The position numbers and the translations under genes were made by a program. A model generated the notes under the pieces. The model was not told the DNA's origin. It ran no database searches and saw only the letters and a program-made list of their open reading frames with translations. A stretch of DNA of 64,000 nucleotides from Streptomyces venezuelae. GTDB lineage: Bacteria; Actinomycetota; Actinomycetes; Streptomycetales; Streptomycetaceae. Below are positions 27,315 to 35,023 of this stretch, in pieces. Every line of letters starts with the position of its first letter. The first letter of the stretch is position 1. The stretch spans positions 5,642,001-5,706,000 of the forward strand of contig NZ_CP029191.1 in the NCBI RefSeq assembly GCF_008642335.1. The letters run 5' to 3'.

Positions 27315-28775
27315 ATGCCCACGCCCAGATCAGCACTCGGCACGCTCGGGCCCGCCGCCCTCACCCTCCTCCTCGGCTCATGGGGCATCACGCGCGAGGA
27401 CAGCATGTGGCGCGACGAGGCGGCCACGTGGGAGGCCGCCCACCGGACGCTCCCCGATCTCGCGCACCTCCTTGACCGGATCGATGTCGTGCACGGCGCC
27501 TACTACCTGTTCATGCACGGCGTCTTCGCCGTCCTCGGAGACGGCCTCGTCACCCTGCGCCTGCCCTCCGTCCTCGCCATGGCCGGTGCGGCCGCCGCGC
27601 TCGCCGCGACCGCCCGCCGACTGGCCGGACCCCGCGCGGGCGTCGCGGCCGGCGTCGCCTTCGCGCTCGTGCCGAGCACCCAGCACTACGCACAGGAGGG
27701 ACGCCCGTACGCCCTGGTGGTGGCCGCCGTGGCGGTGGCGACGCTGCTCCTCGTGACCCTCGTGGACGGGCGCGGAAAGCCGGGCCCGTCCGGCCACCGC
27801 TGGACCGCGTACGCGGCCGCCCTGCTGGTCGCCGCGCTGCTCAACTGGTTCTCGCTGCTCGTACTCCCGGCCCACGCGGCGACCGTCCTCGTCGCGCGCC
27901 GTCGCGGCGCCCCCCTGCTGCTTCTGACCCGCTGGCTCACGGCGGCCGCGGTGGTCGTCGCCGGTGCGCTGCCGATCGTCCTCGCCAGCCGCTCCCAGGC
28001 CCAACAGATCGCCTGGATACGCCCCTTGACCTGGTCGACCGCACTCGTGCCCCTGCTCCTGCTGGCTGCGGGCGCGCTGTGCGCGGGTCTGCTGAAGCGG
28101 CATCCGGCCGCGCGGACCGCAGCGCCCGGCCCCACCGCCGTCTCCCTCGGCCTGCCCCTCCTCGCGGTCCCCCTCGCCGCCTTGCTCCTCGTCTCCCTGG
28201 TCAAACCGCTCTACATAGACCGCTACGTCCTCTACACCAACCTCGGCCTCGCCCTGCTCGTCGGCACCGCGCTCGCCGCCCTCGTACGCTCCTGGCGTCC
28301 CCTCACCGCGCTCGTCCTGGCCGTCTTCGCCGCCCTGCTGCCGTTCCAGCTCGACCTGCGCACCCCGCAGAGCCGTGTCGACGACGTCCTCGCCCCCGCC
28401 GAGACGGTGGCCGGGACCTCGCGGCCGGGCGACGGCGTGCTCTTCATCCCGGCCTGGCGCCGCGACACCGCCGAGGTGTCGCCCGGCTCCTTCGCCGACC
28501 TCGACGACCTGGCGCTGGCCGAGAGCCCCGCCGCCTCCGGCTCGCTCCAGGGCACGGAGAAGTCACCCTCGTACATACGCGAAGCGATGCTCCGCAAGCA
28601 CCGCATCCTGGTCGTCGCGGACGCCGACGACCAACCCGGCGGCGGGCGCGACACCGTCAAGCGCCGGGTCCTGGTCGAGCACTTCACGCGCTGCACGGAC
28701 ATCGAGGTGCGCGGCCGCCGCGTCCAGGGCTACGAGCGGGGCGCGCGCTGCACCGCACCGCCGCCGGGGTCGTAG
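27315..28775 (+). CDS. Polytopic membrane glycosyltransferase (GT39/ArnT-like)
   Basis: A 486-residue integral membrane protein with about ten hydrophobic helices between residues 10 and 340 and a soluble C-terminal domain (about 345-486). The N-terminal extracytoplasmic loop has MWRDEAATWEAA, and the Asp-Glu pair near residue 33 is the acidic motif of GT-C glycosyltransferases that use polyprenyl-phosphate sugars. The YAQEGRPYALV segment in the next loop is also typical. It probably transfers a sugar from a lipid carrier to an envelope acceptor outside the membrane. ATG 27315 is supported by GGAG 7 bases upstream. A hairpin follows its stop. Substrate is not predictable. Confidence 0.8.
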   Translation: MPTPRSALGTLGPAALTLLLGSWGITREDSMWRDEAATWEAAHRTLPDLAHLLDRIDVVHGAYYLFMHGVFAVLGDGLVTLRLPSVLAMAGAAAALAATARRLAGPRAGVAAGVAFALVPSTQHYAQEGRPYALVVAAVAVATLLLVTLVDGRGKPGPSGHRWTAYAAALLVAALLNWFSLLVLPAHAATVLVARRRGAPLLLLTRWLTAAAVVVAGALPIVLASRSQAQQIAWIRPLTWSTALVPLLLLAAGALCAGLLKRHPAARTAAPGPTAVSLGLPLLAVPLAALLLVSLVKPLYIDRYVLYTNLGLALLVGTALAALVRSWRPLTALVLAVFAALLPFQLDLRTPQSRVDDVLAPAETVAGTSRPGDGVLFIPAWRRDTAEVSPGSFADLDDLALAESPAASGSLQGTEKSPSYIREAMLRKHRILVVADADDQPGGGRDTVKRRVLVEHFTRCTDIEVRGRRVQGYERGARCTAPPPGS

Positions 28776-28777
28776 CC

Positions 28778-28803
28778 CGGCATCAACCGATCGGCTGATG
28801 CCG
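28778..28803 (+). terminator. Hairpin after the membrane glycosyltransferase gene
   Basis: CGGCATCA (28778-28785) pairs with TGATGCCG (28796-28803), and the inside CCGATCGG is itself palindromic, giving an extended stem. It lies 3 bases after the stop and 55 bases before the ABC ATPase gene. No strong T-run. Confidence 0.6.
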
Positions 28804-28857
28804 CTTCGAGCGCGATGGGCGATGCCCGCGCCCCCGCCCACCGGCGATTCTCGACGC

Positions 28858-29760
28858 ATGCCCCTCATCGAAGTGCACGGACTCAGCAAGGCCTACGGCG
28901 GACGCACCGTCGTCGACGGTGTCTCCTTCGGCGTCGAGGAGGGCGAGATCTTCGGGATACTCGGGCCGAACGGCGCGGGCAAGACCACCACCGTGGAGTG
29001 CGTGGAGGGCCTGCGCGTCCCCGACTCCGGTGTCGTGCGCGTCGCGGGGCTCGACCCCGTCGCCGACCACCAGCGGCTCACGCACGTCCTCGGCGCGCAG
29101 CTCCAGCAGAGCGAGCTGCAGCCGAAGCTCACCGTGCGCGAGGCCCTCGAGCTGTACGCCGCGTTCTATGCGGACCCCGCCGACTGGCGGCCCCTCGCCG
29201 AACGGCTGCGGCTGACCGACAAGCTCGACAGCCGCTTCGGCAGGCTCTCGGGCGGCCAGAAGCAGCGGCTGTTCATCGCGCTCGCCCTGATCGGGAACCC
29301 GAAGGTCGTCGTCCTCGACGAGCTGACCACCGGGCTCGACCCGCGCGCCCGCCGCGACACCTGGGAGCTCATCGAGGACGTGCGCGACCGGGGCGTCACC
29401 GTCCTCCTCGTCACCCACTTCATGGAGGAGGCGCAGCGCCTCTGCGACCGCATCGCGGTCATCGACAAGGGCCGCGTCGCCGCCCTCGACTCCCCGGCGG
29501 GCCTGATCAGCCGGTCCGCGAGCTCCACCGTCATGTCGTTCACGCCGTCCGCGCCGCTCGACGAGCGCGCCCTCGCGGCCCTGCCCGCCGTCACCTCCGT
29601 CCAGGAGCGCGACGGCCGCTACACCCTGAACGGCACCGACGAGACCGTCGACGCCGCCATCACCCTGCTCGCCCGTCGGCACATCACCGCCCACCAACTC
29701 CGCGTCGCCGACGCCACCCTGGACGACGCCTTCCTCGACCTGACGGGAGCATCGGCATGA
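28858..29760 (+). CDS. ABC transporter ATP-binding protein (DrrA-like)
   Basis: A 300-residue cytoplasmic ATPase with Walker A GPNGAGKTT, the Q-loop region QLQQSELQPKLTVREALELY (read with a break), signature LSGGQKQR, Walker B VVVLDELTTGLD and switch His in VTHFMEEA. The C-terminal 75 residues match the extension of drug-resistance/ABC-2 type ATPases. It partners the permease that overlaps it by 4 bases and is followed by a histidine kinase and response regulator, so it may be an antibiotic or envelope-stress export system. ATG 28858 is chosen because the domain starts there; no strong ribosome site is visible, so leaderless or weak initiation is possible. Confidence 0.92.
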   Translation: MPLIEVHGLSKAYGGRTVVDGVSFGVEEGEIFGILGPNGAGKTTTVECVEGLRVPDSGVVRVAGLDPVADHQRLTHVLGAQLQQSELQPKLTVREALELYAAFYADPADWRPLAERLRLTDKLDSRFGRLSGGQKQRLFIALALIGNPKVVVLDELTTGLDPRARRDTWELIEDVRDRGVTVLLVTHFMEEAQRLCDRIAVIDKGRVAALDSPAGLISRSASSTVMSFTPSAPLDERALAALPAVTSVQERDGRYTLNGTDETVDAAITLLARRHITAHQLRVADATLDDAFLDLTGASA

Positions 29761-30533
29761 CCGCCGTCGCCGCACCGCACACCACCTCCGGCGGAAGCGG
29801 CGGATCCGCCGTCCTCAGGGCGGAGTTCCGGCTCTTCCGGCGCGAACCCGGCGCCCTGTTCTGGATCATGGCGTTCCCCACGGTCCTCCTCGTGATCCTC
29901 GGCTCCATCCCCTCTTTCCGTGAGCCCGCCGACTCGCTCGGCGGCAGCAGGATGGTCGACGCGTACGTACCCGTCACGGTGCTCCTCGGCCTGATCATGG
30001 CGGGGCTGCAGGCCATGCCGCCGCTCATCACCGGCTACCGCGAGCGCGGCATCCTGCGCCGGATGTCCACGACCCCGGTGCGGCCCTCCGCCGTCCTCGG
30101 CGCGCAGATGAGCATCCACGGCACGGCCGCCCTCGTCTCCGCGCTGCTCTCCCTGACCGTCGGGCGCCTCGCCTTCGACGTGACCCTGCCGCGCCAGGCC
30201 TTCGGATACGTCCTCGCGCTCGTCCTCGCCGTCCTGTGCGGGCTCGCCCTGGGCGCCCTCGTCTCCGCGCTCGCCCGCACCACGAAGGCCGCGACGGCGA
30301 TCGGCTCCGCCGTCTTCTTCCCGATGATGTTCAGTGCCGGCGTCTGGCTGCCGGTGCAGGCGATGCCCGGCACGCTCGCCCGCGTCGTCGAGTTCGCCCC
30401 GCTCGGCGCCGCCTCCCAGGCCCTCGCCGAGGCCGCGGCGGGCGACTGGCCCGGCTGGAGCCACCTGGGCGTACTCGCCCTGTGGACCGCGCTCCTGTCG
30501 GCGGGGGCCTCGCGTTGGTTCCGGTGGGAGTGA
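29757..30533 (+). CDS. ABC-2 type transporter permease (DrrB-like)
   Basis: A 258-residue membrane protein with about six helices; the first follows a cytoplasmic RREPGAL segment, and the ABC-2 pattern appears as YRERGILRRMSTTPVRP between helices 2 and 3 and as FFPMMFSAGVWLPVQAMP before the last loop. It forms the membrane channel of the DrrA-like transporter. ATG 29757 overlaps the ATPase stop (ATGA), implying coupling and equal synthesis. Its own stop is overlapped by the histidine kinase start (GTGA). Transported substrate unknown. Confidence 0.9.
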   Translation: MTAVAAPHTTSGGSGGSAVLRAEFRLFRREPGALFWIMAFPTVLLVILGSIPSFREPADSLGGSRMVDAYVPVTVLLGLIMAGLQAMPPLITGYRERGILRRMSTTPVRPSAVLGAQMSIHGTAALVSALLSLTVGRLAFDVTLPRQAFGYVLALVLAVLCGLALGALVSALARTTKAATAIGSAVFFPMMFSAGVWLPVQAMPGTLARVVEFAPLGAASQALAEAAAGDWPGWSHLGVLALWTALLSAGASRWFRWE

Positions 30534-31819
30534 CGGACCACACTGGGCCCGTGAGCAGGAGCACGGCGGACGCGGCGGAACTGATCGAACAGCGCTGGAG
30601 CATGTTCCACCGCTGGGGGCCCTACACACTGCTCGCCTTCGGGCTCCTGATGGCCGTCGCCACGAGCGGTGTCGTCGGCATGGACCGCCGCCAGTGGTAC
30701 GTGGCCGGGGCGCTGGTCGCGGCGGGCGCCGCGCTCCAGCTGTGGTGGGACGCGAAGGTCCGCACCCGCCCAGGACCCTCGTCCGCCTCCGTCCTCTACT
30801 ACGTCCTGCGCTGGGCCGTCGCCTTCGTCCTCACCTGGCTCAACCCGTTCTTCGCGTTCTACGCCGTCGTCGGCTACTTCGGCACCGAGCGGCTGCTGCC
30901 CCCGCGCCTGGTCAAGCTCGGCCTCTTCGCCACCGCCGTCATCATGTCCGGCTCCCAGTCCGGCGGGCTGCCGCCGCGGGGCGAGCTCGGCTGGGTCGTC
31001 TTCGGCGGGCTGCTCGCGGTGAACATCGCCCTGCTCATCGTCTTCGCCCACCTCGCCGACCAGGAGGACCGGCGCGCCCGCGACGCCGCCGCCACCATCA
31101 CCGAGCTGGAACGCACCAACACCGCGCTCCAGCAGGCCATGGACGAGAACGCCGCGCTTCACGCCCAGCTCCTCGTGCAGGCGCGGGAGGCCGGCGTCGC
31201 CGACGAGCGGCGCAGGCTCGCCGCCGAGATCCACGACACCATCGCGCAGGGCCTCACCGGGATCATCGCCCAGCTCCAGGTCGTCTCCGGCGCCGACGAC
31301 GAGAAGCTGGCCCGCGAACACCTGGACCGCGCCGCCGCCCTCGCCCGGCACAGCCTCGGCGAGGCCCGCCGCTCCGTGCACAACCTGTCACCCGCGCCCC
31401 TGGAGCACGACCGGCTCCCCGAAGCGCTCGACAAGACGGTCGCCCAGTGGGCCGAACGCACCGGCGTGCGCGCCCATTTCACCGTCACCGGCACCGCCGA
31501 ACCGCTGCACGAGGAGATCGAGGCGACCCTCCTGCGCATCGTCCAGGAAGCCCTCTCCAACACCGCACGGCACGCGGCAGCGGCCCGCCTCGGAGTGACC
31601 CTCTCCTTCATGGACGACGAGGTCACCCTCGACGTACGCGACGACGGCCGCGGCTTCGACCCCCTCGCCCCCGTGGAGCGCACCGGCACCGGCGGGTTCG
31701 GCCTCGACGGCATGCGGGCCCGCGCCGAACGCATCGCCGGATCGCTCACCGTGGAGTCGGAGGCGGGCGGCGGCACCGCCGTCTCCGCTCGCGTACCGTT
31801 GGTCCGCCATGAGCACTGA
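30530..31819 (+). CDS. Membrane sensor histidine kinase (NarL/DesK-type)
   Basis: A 429-residue two-component sensor. Five or so hydrophobic segments occupy residues 20-180, followed by a coiled-coil linker (TELERTNTALQQAMDENAAL). The HisKA_3 dimerisation domain has the phospho-acceptor H235 in AEIHDTIAQGLTG, and the HATPase domain has N-box LLRIVQEALSNTARHA and G-boxes DDGRGFD and GTGGFGLDGMRAR. GTG 30530 overlaps the permease stop by the GTGA arrangement; GTG 30551 is an alternative. It overlaps the response regulator by 11 bases. The operon layout suggests it senses the substrate of the ABC transporter or envelope stress; this is inference. Confidence 0.92.
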   Translation: MTDHTGPVSRSTADAAELIEQRWSMFHRWGPYTLLAFGLLMAVATSGVVGMDRRQWYVAGALVAAGAALQLWWDAKVRTRPGPSSASVLYYVLRWAVAFVLTWLNPFFAFYAVVGYFGTERLLPPRLVKLGLFATAVIMSGSQSGGLPPRGELGWVVFGGLLAVNIALLIVFAHLADQEDRRARDAAATITELERTNTALQQAMDENAALHAQLLVQAREAGVADERRRLAAEIHDTIAQGLTGIIAQLQVVSGADDEKLAREHLDRAAALARHSLGEARRSVHNLSPAPLEHDRLPEALDKTVAQWAERTGVRAHFTVTGTAEPLHEEIEATLLRIVQEALSNTARHAAAARLGVTLSFMDDEVTLDVRDDGRGFDPLAPVERTGTGGFGLDGMRARAERIAGSLTVESEAGGGTAVSARVPLVRHEH

Positions 31820-32444
31820 AGTGATCACTCTCATCGTCGTGGACGACCATCCCGTCGTCCGCGACGGCCTGCGTGGGATGTTCCGGTCGGCCCCGGGATT
31901 CGAGGTGCTCGGCGAGGCGTCGAACGGCGTGGAGGCGGTCGCCCTGACCGCCGAACTCGACCCCGACGTCGTCCTCATGGACCTGCGCATGCCGGGCGGC
32001 GGCGGTGTCGACGCGATCACCGAGCTCACCCGTCGCGGCGCCCGCGCCCGCGTCCTGGTCCTCACCACGTACGACACCGACTCCGACACGCTCCCCGCGA
32101 TCGAGGCGGGCGCCACCGGCTACCTGCTCAAGGACGCGCCGCGCGACGAGCTGTTCACCGCGGTCCGCGCCGCCGCCGAAGGCCACACCGTCCTGTCGCC
32201 CGCCGTCGCGTCCCGCCTCGTCTCACGCGTGCGTGCCCCCGGCAACGAACCGCTGAGCTCCCGTGAGAGGGAAGTGCTCGCGCTCGTCGCCAGGGGCAGG
32301 TCGAACCGTGAGATCGCCGCGGAACTCTTCATCAGCGAGGCCACGGTCAAGACGCATCTCACCCACATCTACGGCAAGCTCGGCGTCAAGGACCGTGCCG
32401 CGGCCGTCGCGACGGCGTACGACCGCGGCATCCTCGGCGCCTGA
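31809..32444 (+). CDS. NarL/FixJ-family response regulator
   Basis: A 211-residue response regulator. The receiver domain has the acidic pocket VVDDHPVV, phospho-acceptor D58 in VLMDLRMPG and the conserved Lys in YLLKDAPRDEL. The C-terminal LuxR-type helix-turn-helix (about 145-205) has LSSREREVLALVARGRSNREIA and ATVKTHLTHIYGKLGV. It overlaps the sensor kinase by 11 bases, so the two form a pair; the likely target is its own ABC operon. The next gene is convergent with a gap of only 17 bases and no clear terminator. Confidence 0.93.
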   Translation: MSTEVITLIVVDDHPVVRDGLRGMFRSAPGFEVLGEASNGVEAVALTAELDPDVVLMDLRMPGGGGVDAITELTRRGARARVLVLTTYDTDSDTLPAIEAGATGYLLKDAPRDELFTAVRAAAEGHTVLSPAVASRLVSRVRAPGNEPLSSREREVLALVARGRSNREIAAELFISEATVKTHLTHIYGKLGVKDRAAAVATAYDRGILGA

Positions 32445-32461
32445 CCGGCAGGCCCGCGGAG

Positions 32462-33853
32462 CTACGCCTGCTGCCAGAGCGCCGGCGTGCTCGGCGGCTC
32501 CCAGCCCTGCTGCGCCTGGTGGCCCTGGAGGCAGCGGTACGTGGCGCCGCCGTAGGTCACCGTGTCGCCCGCGGCGTACACCTTGCCCGCCGCCCAGGTA
32601 CCGCCCGGCTCCGGCTCACCGGGACCCGGGTCCTCACCGCCGCCGGTGGTCTTCAGCGTCAGGCCGAACCGCTGCAGCAGCGGGTTGATCGGCTGGTGGT
32701 ACGTCGTACCGCCGCTGGAGCAGTTGCCCGAGCCGCCCGAGGTGACACCCTGCGCCTGGCTGCCCGATATGTAGGAGCCGCCCGAGTCGCCCGGCTCGGC
32801 GCAGACCGTCGTCCGCGTCACGCCGCTGATGGTGCCCTCGGGGTAGGTGACGCTCGTGTTGTGCTGCGAGACGGTGCCGCAGTGCCACCCCGTAGTGGAG
32901 CCCGACCGGCAGATCGACGCACCCACCGGGGACTGTGTCGAGCCCCCGACGCCGACCCGCTGGCCGCCCTGGCCCTTCACGTACGGGGTGGCGGTCCACT
33001 GCGTGTTCGTGGCGACCCAGGCCATGTCGTTCCCGGGGAACACGGACGCCTGGAACGAGCCCTGGGCCACCTGGTTGTAGCCGGTGGTCGCGGTGCCCGC
33101 GCGCCCGCAGTGACCGGCCGTGGCGAAGCCCTGCTGAGTGCCCTTGGTGACCGGGAAGCCGATGGAGCAGCGGCCGCCGCCCATGTAGTACGCCTCGCCG
33201 CCCACCAGGTCGTACAGCGGCCGCGGCCGCTCCGTGGTCCGCTCCACGCGTACGAGGGAGGCGTCCACGCCCGCCGCCTCGACGAGGGACTTCGCGGCGG
33301 ACGTCTTCACGGCCCGCACGACGACCGCGTTGGAGCGCACGTCGACGTACCAGACCGGCGCGTCACGCGTCGCCGTCTTCTTCGCCGCGCGGTCCAGGCG
33401 TGCCTTGGCCGCGTCCAGCTGCGCGACCGAGTGGCCGACGACCTCGGCCCGCGCGCCCCGCGCCTCGATCCTGGAGACGTCGGCGGCGTCGGTGGTCGCC
33501 ACGGTGAGCTTCGCGGAGGTGGCGCCGTGCACCCAGGCGCCCGCGAAATCACGGCCGAGCGCGTTCCGCAGGGCTCCCGCGACGGCGCCGGCCTCGGCCT
33601 CGTTGACCAGACGGGCCTCGGCCTGCGCCGACGTGAGGCCGAGGTCGCGCTGCATGGCCTTCAAGACTCCGGGAGAGGTCTTGCCGACGGCGGCGCTCTC
33701 GGCGGGGGAGAGCCGGGAGGAGGGGGAAGCGGGGGAAGCGGAGGAGGAGGGGGAGGCGGACGCGGCGCCGGGCAGACCGGCGAGGACCAGCGCACCGGCC
33801 GCGGTGACGGCGGCACACGCGGCGGCGACACGTCTGTGATGGGTGGGGAGCAT
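32462..33853 (-). CDS. Streptogrisin-like secreted serine protease with C-terminal carbohydrate-binding module
   Basis: A 463-residue pre-pro-protease of family S1E. A signal peptide (AAACAAVTAAGALVLAG) is followed by a Ser/Pro-rich stretch and an alpha-lytic-type propeptide (to about residue 205). The mature domain starts near YDLVGGEAYYMGGGRCSIGF and has the triad His in TAGHCG, Asp in GNDMAW and Ser in PGDSGGS. A Gly/Pro linker (GGGEDPGPGEPEPGG) leads to a CBM5/12-like module of about 45 residues (WAAGKVYAAGDTVTYGG, YRCLQGHQAQQGWEPP), as in streptogrisin C, which binds chitin. ATG 33853 is chosen because GAGGAG lies about 9 bases upstream; an in-frame start at 33898 is less likely. Confidence 0.93.
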   Translation of the reverse strand: MLPTHHRRVAAACAAVTAAGALVLAGLPGAASASPSSSASPASPSSRLSPAESAAVGKTSPGVLKAMQRDLGLTSAQAEARLVNEAEAGAVAGALRNALGRDFAGAWVHGATSAKLTVATTDAADVSRIEARGARAEVVGHSVAQLDAAKARLDRAAKKTATRDAPVWYVDVRSNAVVVRAVKTSAAKSLVEAAGVDASLVRVERTTERPRPLYDLVGGEAYYMGGGRCSIGFPVTKGTQQGFATAGHCGRAGTATTGYNQVAQGSFQASVFPGNDMAWVATNTQWTATPYVKGQGGQRVGVGGSTQSPVGASICRSGSTTGWHCGTVSQHNTSVTYPEGTISGVTRTTVCAEPGDSGGSYISGSQAQGVTSGGSGNCSSGGTTYHQPINPLLQRFGLTLKTTGGGEDPGPGEPEPGGTWAAGKVYAAGDTVTYGGATYRCLQGHQAQQGWEPPSTPALWQQA

Positions 33854-33979
33854 ACGAGGTCTCCTCGATGTGCAAGGACGAGCGGGGATCGCCCACACGG
33901 TAGAACTCTCAACAGCCCCCGAGGAGCTGTCATCCGACCCCGTACGCCGACGTTATGGACCGCCGGGGAACGCGTCGTG

Positions 33980-34933
33980 TCACGGAGACGGCGGCGACGG
34001 CGCCGACAGCCACGCCGTATAGCTCTCGCTGCGCGCCGCCGCCTCCGCGTGCGCCGCCCGCGCCTGCGCGAAGACCGCCGCCGCCGTGTCGTGGGCGGGC
34101 GCCGCGGGATGCCAGCCCAGCAGGTGCCGCCAGAACAGCGGCGCCCCCACCAGCGGCCTGGTCACGAGCCCCGGCGTCGGCGGGAACGTCGCCCGGCAGA
34201 GCCCCACCGCCCGCCCCACCTGCACCAGATGCACGCACGAGGCGACATCCGTCTCGTACACCCGCGACGGCGTGAACCCCGCCCGCGCGCACGCCGCCGA
34301 GAAACAGTCGGCGAAACAGCCGTCGCCCGGCACGTCCGTCCACGCCTCGTCCGCGAGCCGCGCCAGGTCGATCTCCTGGACGTCGGCCAGCGGATGGGAG
34401 GTCGGCAGCATCACGAAGACGGGGTCACGGGCCACCTCGCGCCACACGAGGAGTTCGTTCTCCGGCGGCGCGCTCGCCCCGCACGTACCGACCAGCGCGA
34501 AGTCCAGTCGGCCCGCCGCCGTACGGGACGCGATCTCCCGCTCCGACCACGACGTGTGCGTCGACACCGGCACCCCCGGGTACGCCGCGGCGAGCCGGTC
34601 CACCAGCGCCCCGAGCAGCGGCCCGTGGATGCCGCCGAGCCTGAACCCCGCCCCGCCCTCCCACGCCCGCACGAACCGCTGGGCCTCCTCGCGCAGCCCG
34701 CTCACCGCGGGCAGGACCACCCGGGCCCGCGCGAGCACGAACTCGCCGAGCGCCGTGGCCCGCACCCCGTACTGCCCGCGCTCGAAGAGCGGGCCGCCCA
34801 GGGCGCGCTCGATCCTCTTCAACTGCGCGCTCAGGGCGGGCTGGGCGAGCCCGAGCGCGGTGGCGGCCTTGGTCAGGCTGCCCGCGTCGGCGATCGCCCG
34901 GATCGTCTTGAGGTGCCGCAACTCCAGGTCCAT
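33980..34933 (-). CDS. LysR-family transcriptional regulator
   Basis: A 317-residue regulator. Residues 1-60 form the winged helix-turn-helix (LRHLKTIRAIADAGSLTKAATALGLAQPALSAQL read in segments), and the rest is a periplasmic-binding-like effector domain with the usual pattern (FALVG, DPVFVMLPTSHPLA, HLVQVGRAVGL). Ligand unknown. It lies between the convergently oriented protease operon side and glgX, with 81 and 90 base gaps. Its target could be the adjacent protease gene or a distant gene; LysR proteins often regulate divergent neighbours, but here both flanking genes point the same way, so no target is obvious. Confidence 0.9.
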   Translation of the reverse strand: MDLELRHLKTIRAIADAGSLTKAATALGLAQPALSAQLKRIERALGGPLFERGQYGVRATALGEFVLARARVVLPAVSGLREEAQRFVRAWEGGAGFRLGGIHGPLLGALVDRLAAAYPGVPVSTHTSWSEREIASRTAAGRLDFALVGTCGASAPPENELLVWREVARDPVFVMLPTSHPLADVQEIDLARLADEAWTDVPGDGCFADCFSAACARAGFTPSRVYETDVASCVHLVQVGRAVGLCRATFPPTPGLVTRPLVGAPLFWRHLLGWHPAAPAHDTAAAVFAQARAAHAEAAARSESYTAWLSAPSPPSP

Positions 34934-35023
34934 AAGGCGAGCTTGGGGTCACCCAAGAGCAGGGGCAAGACTCAGGTCCGGACCAAGCGCGCGCATATGC
35001 GCGCACCCGCGACGGGACCGGCG

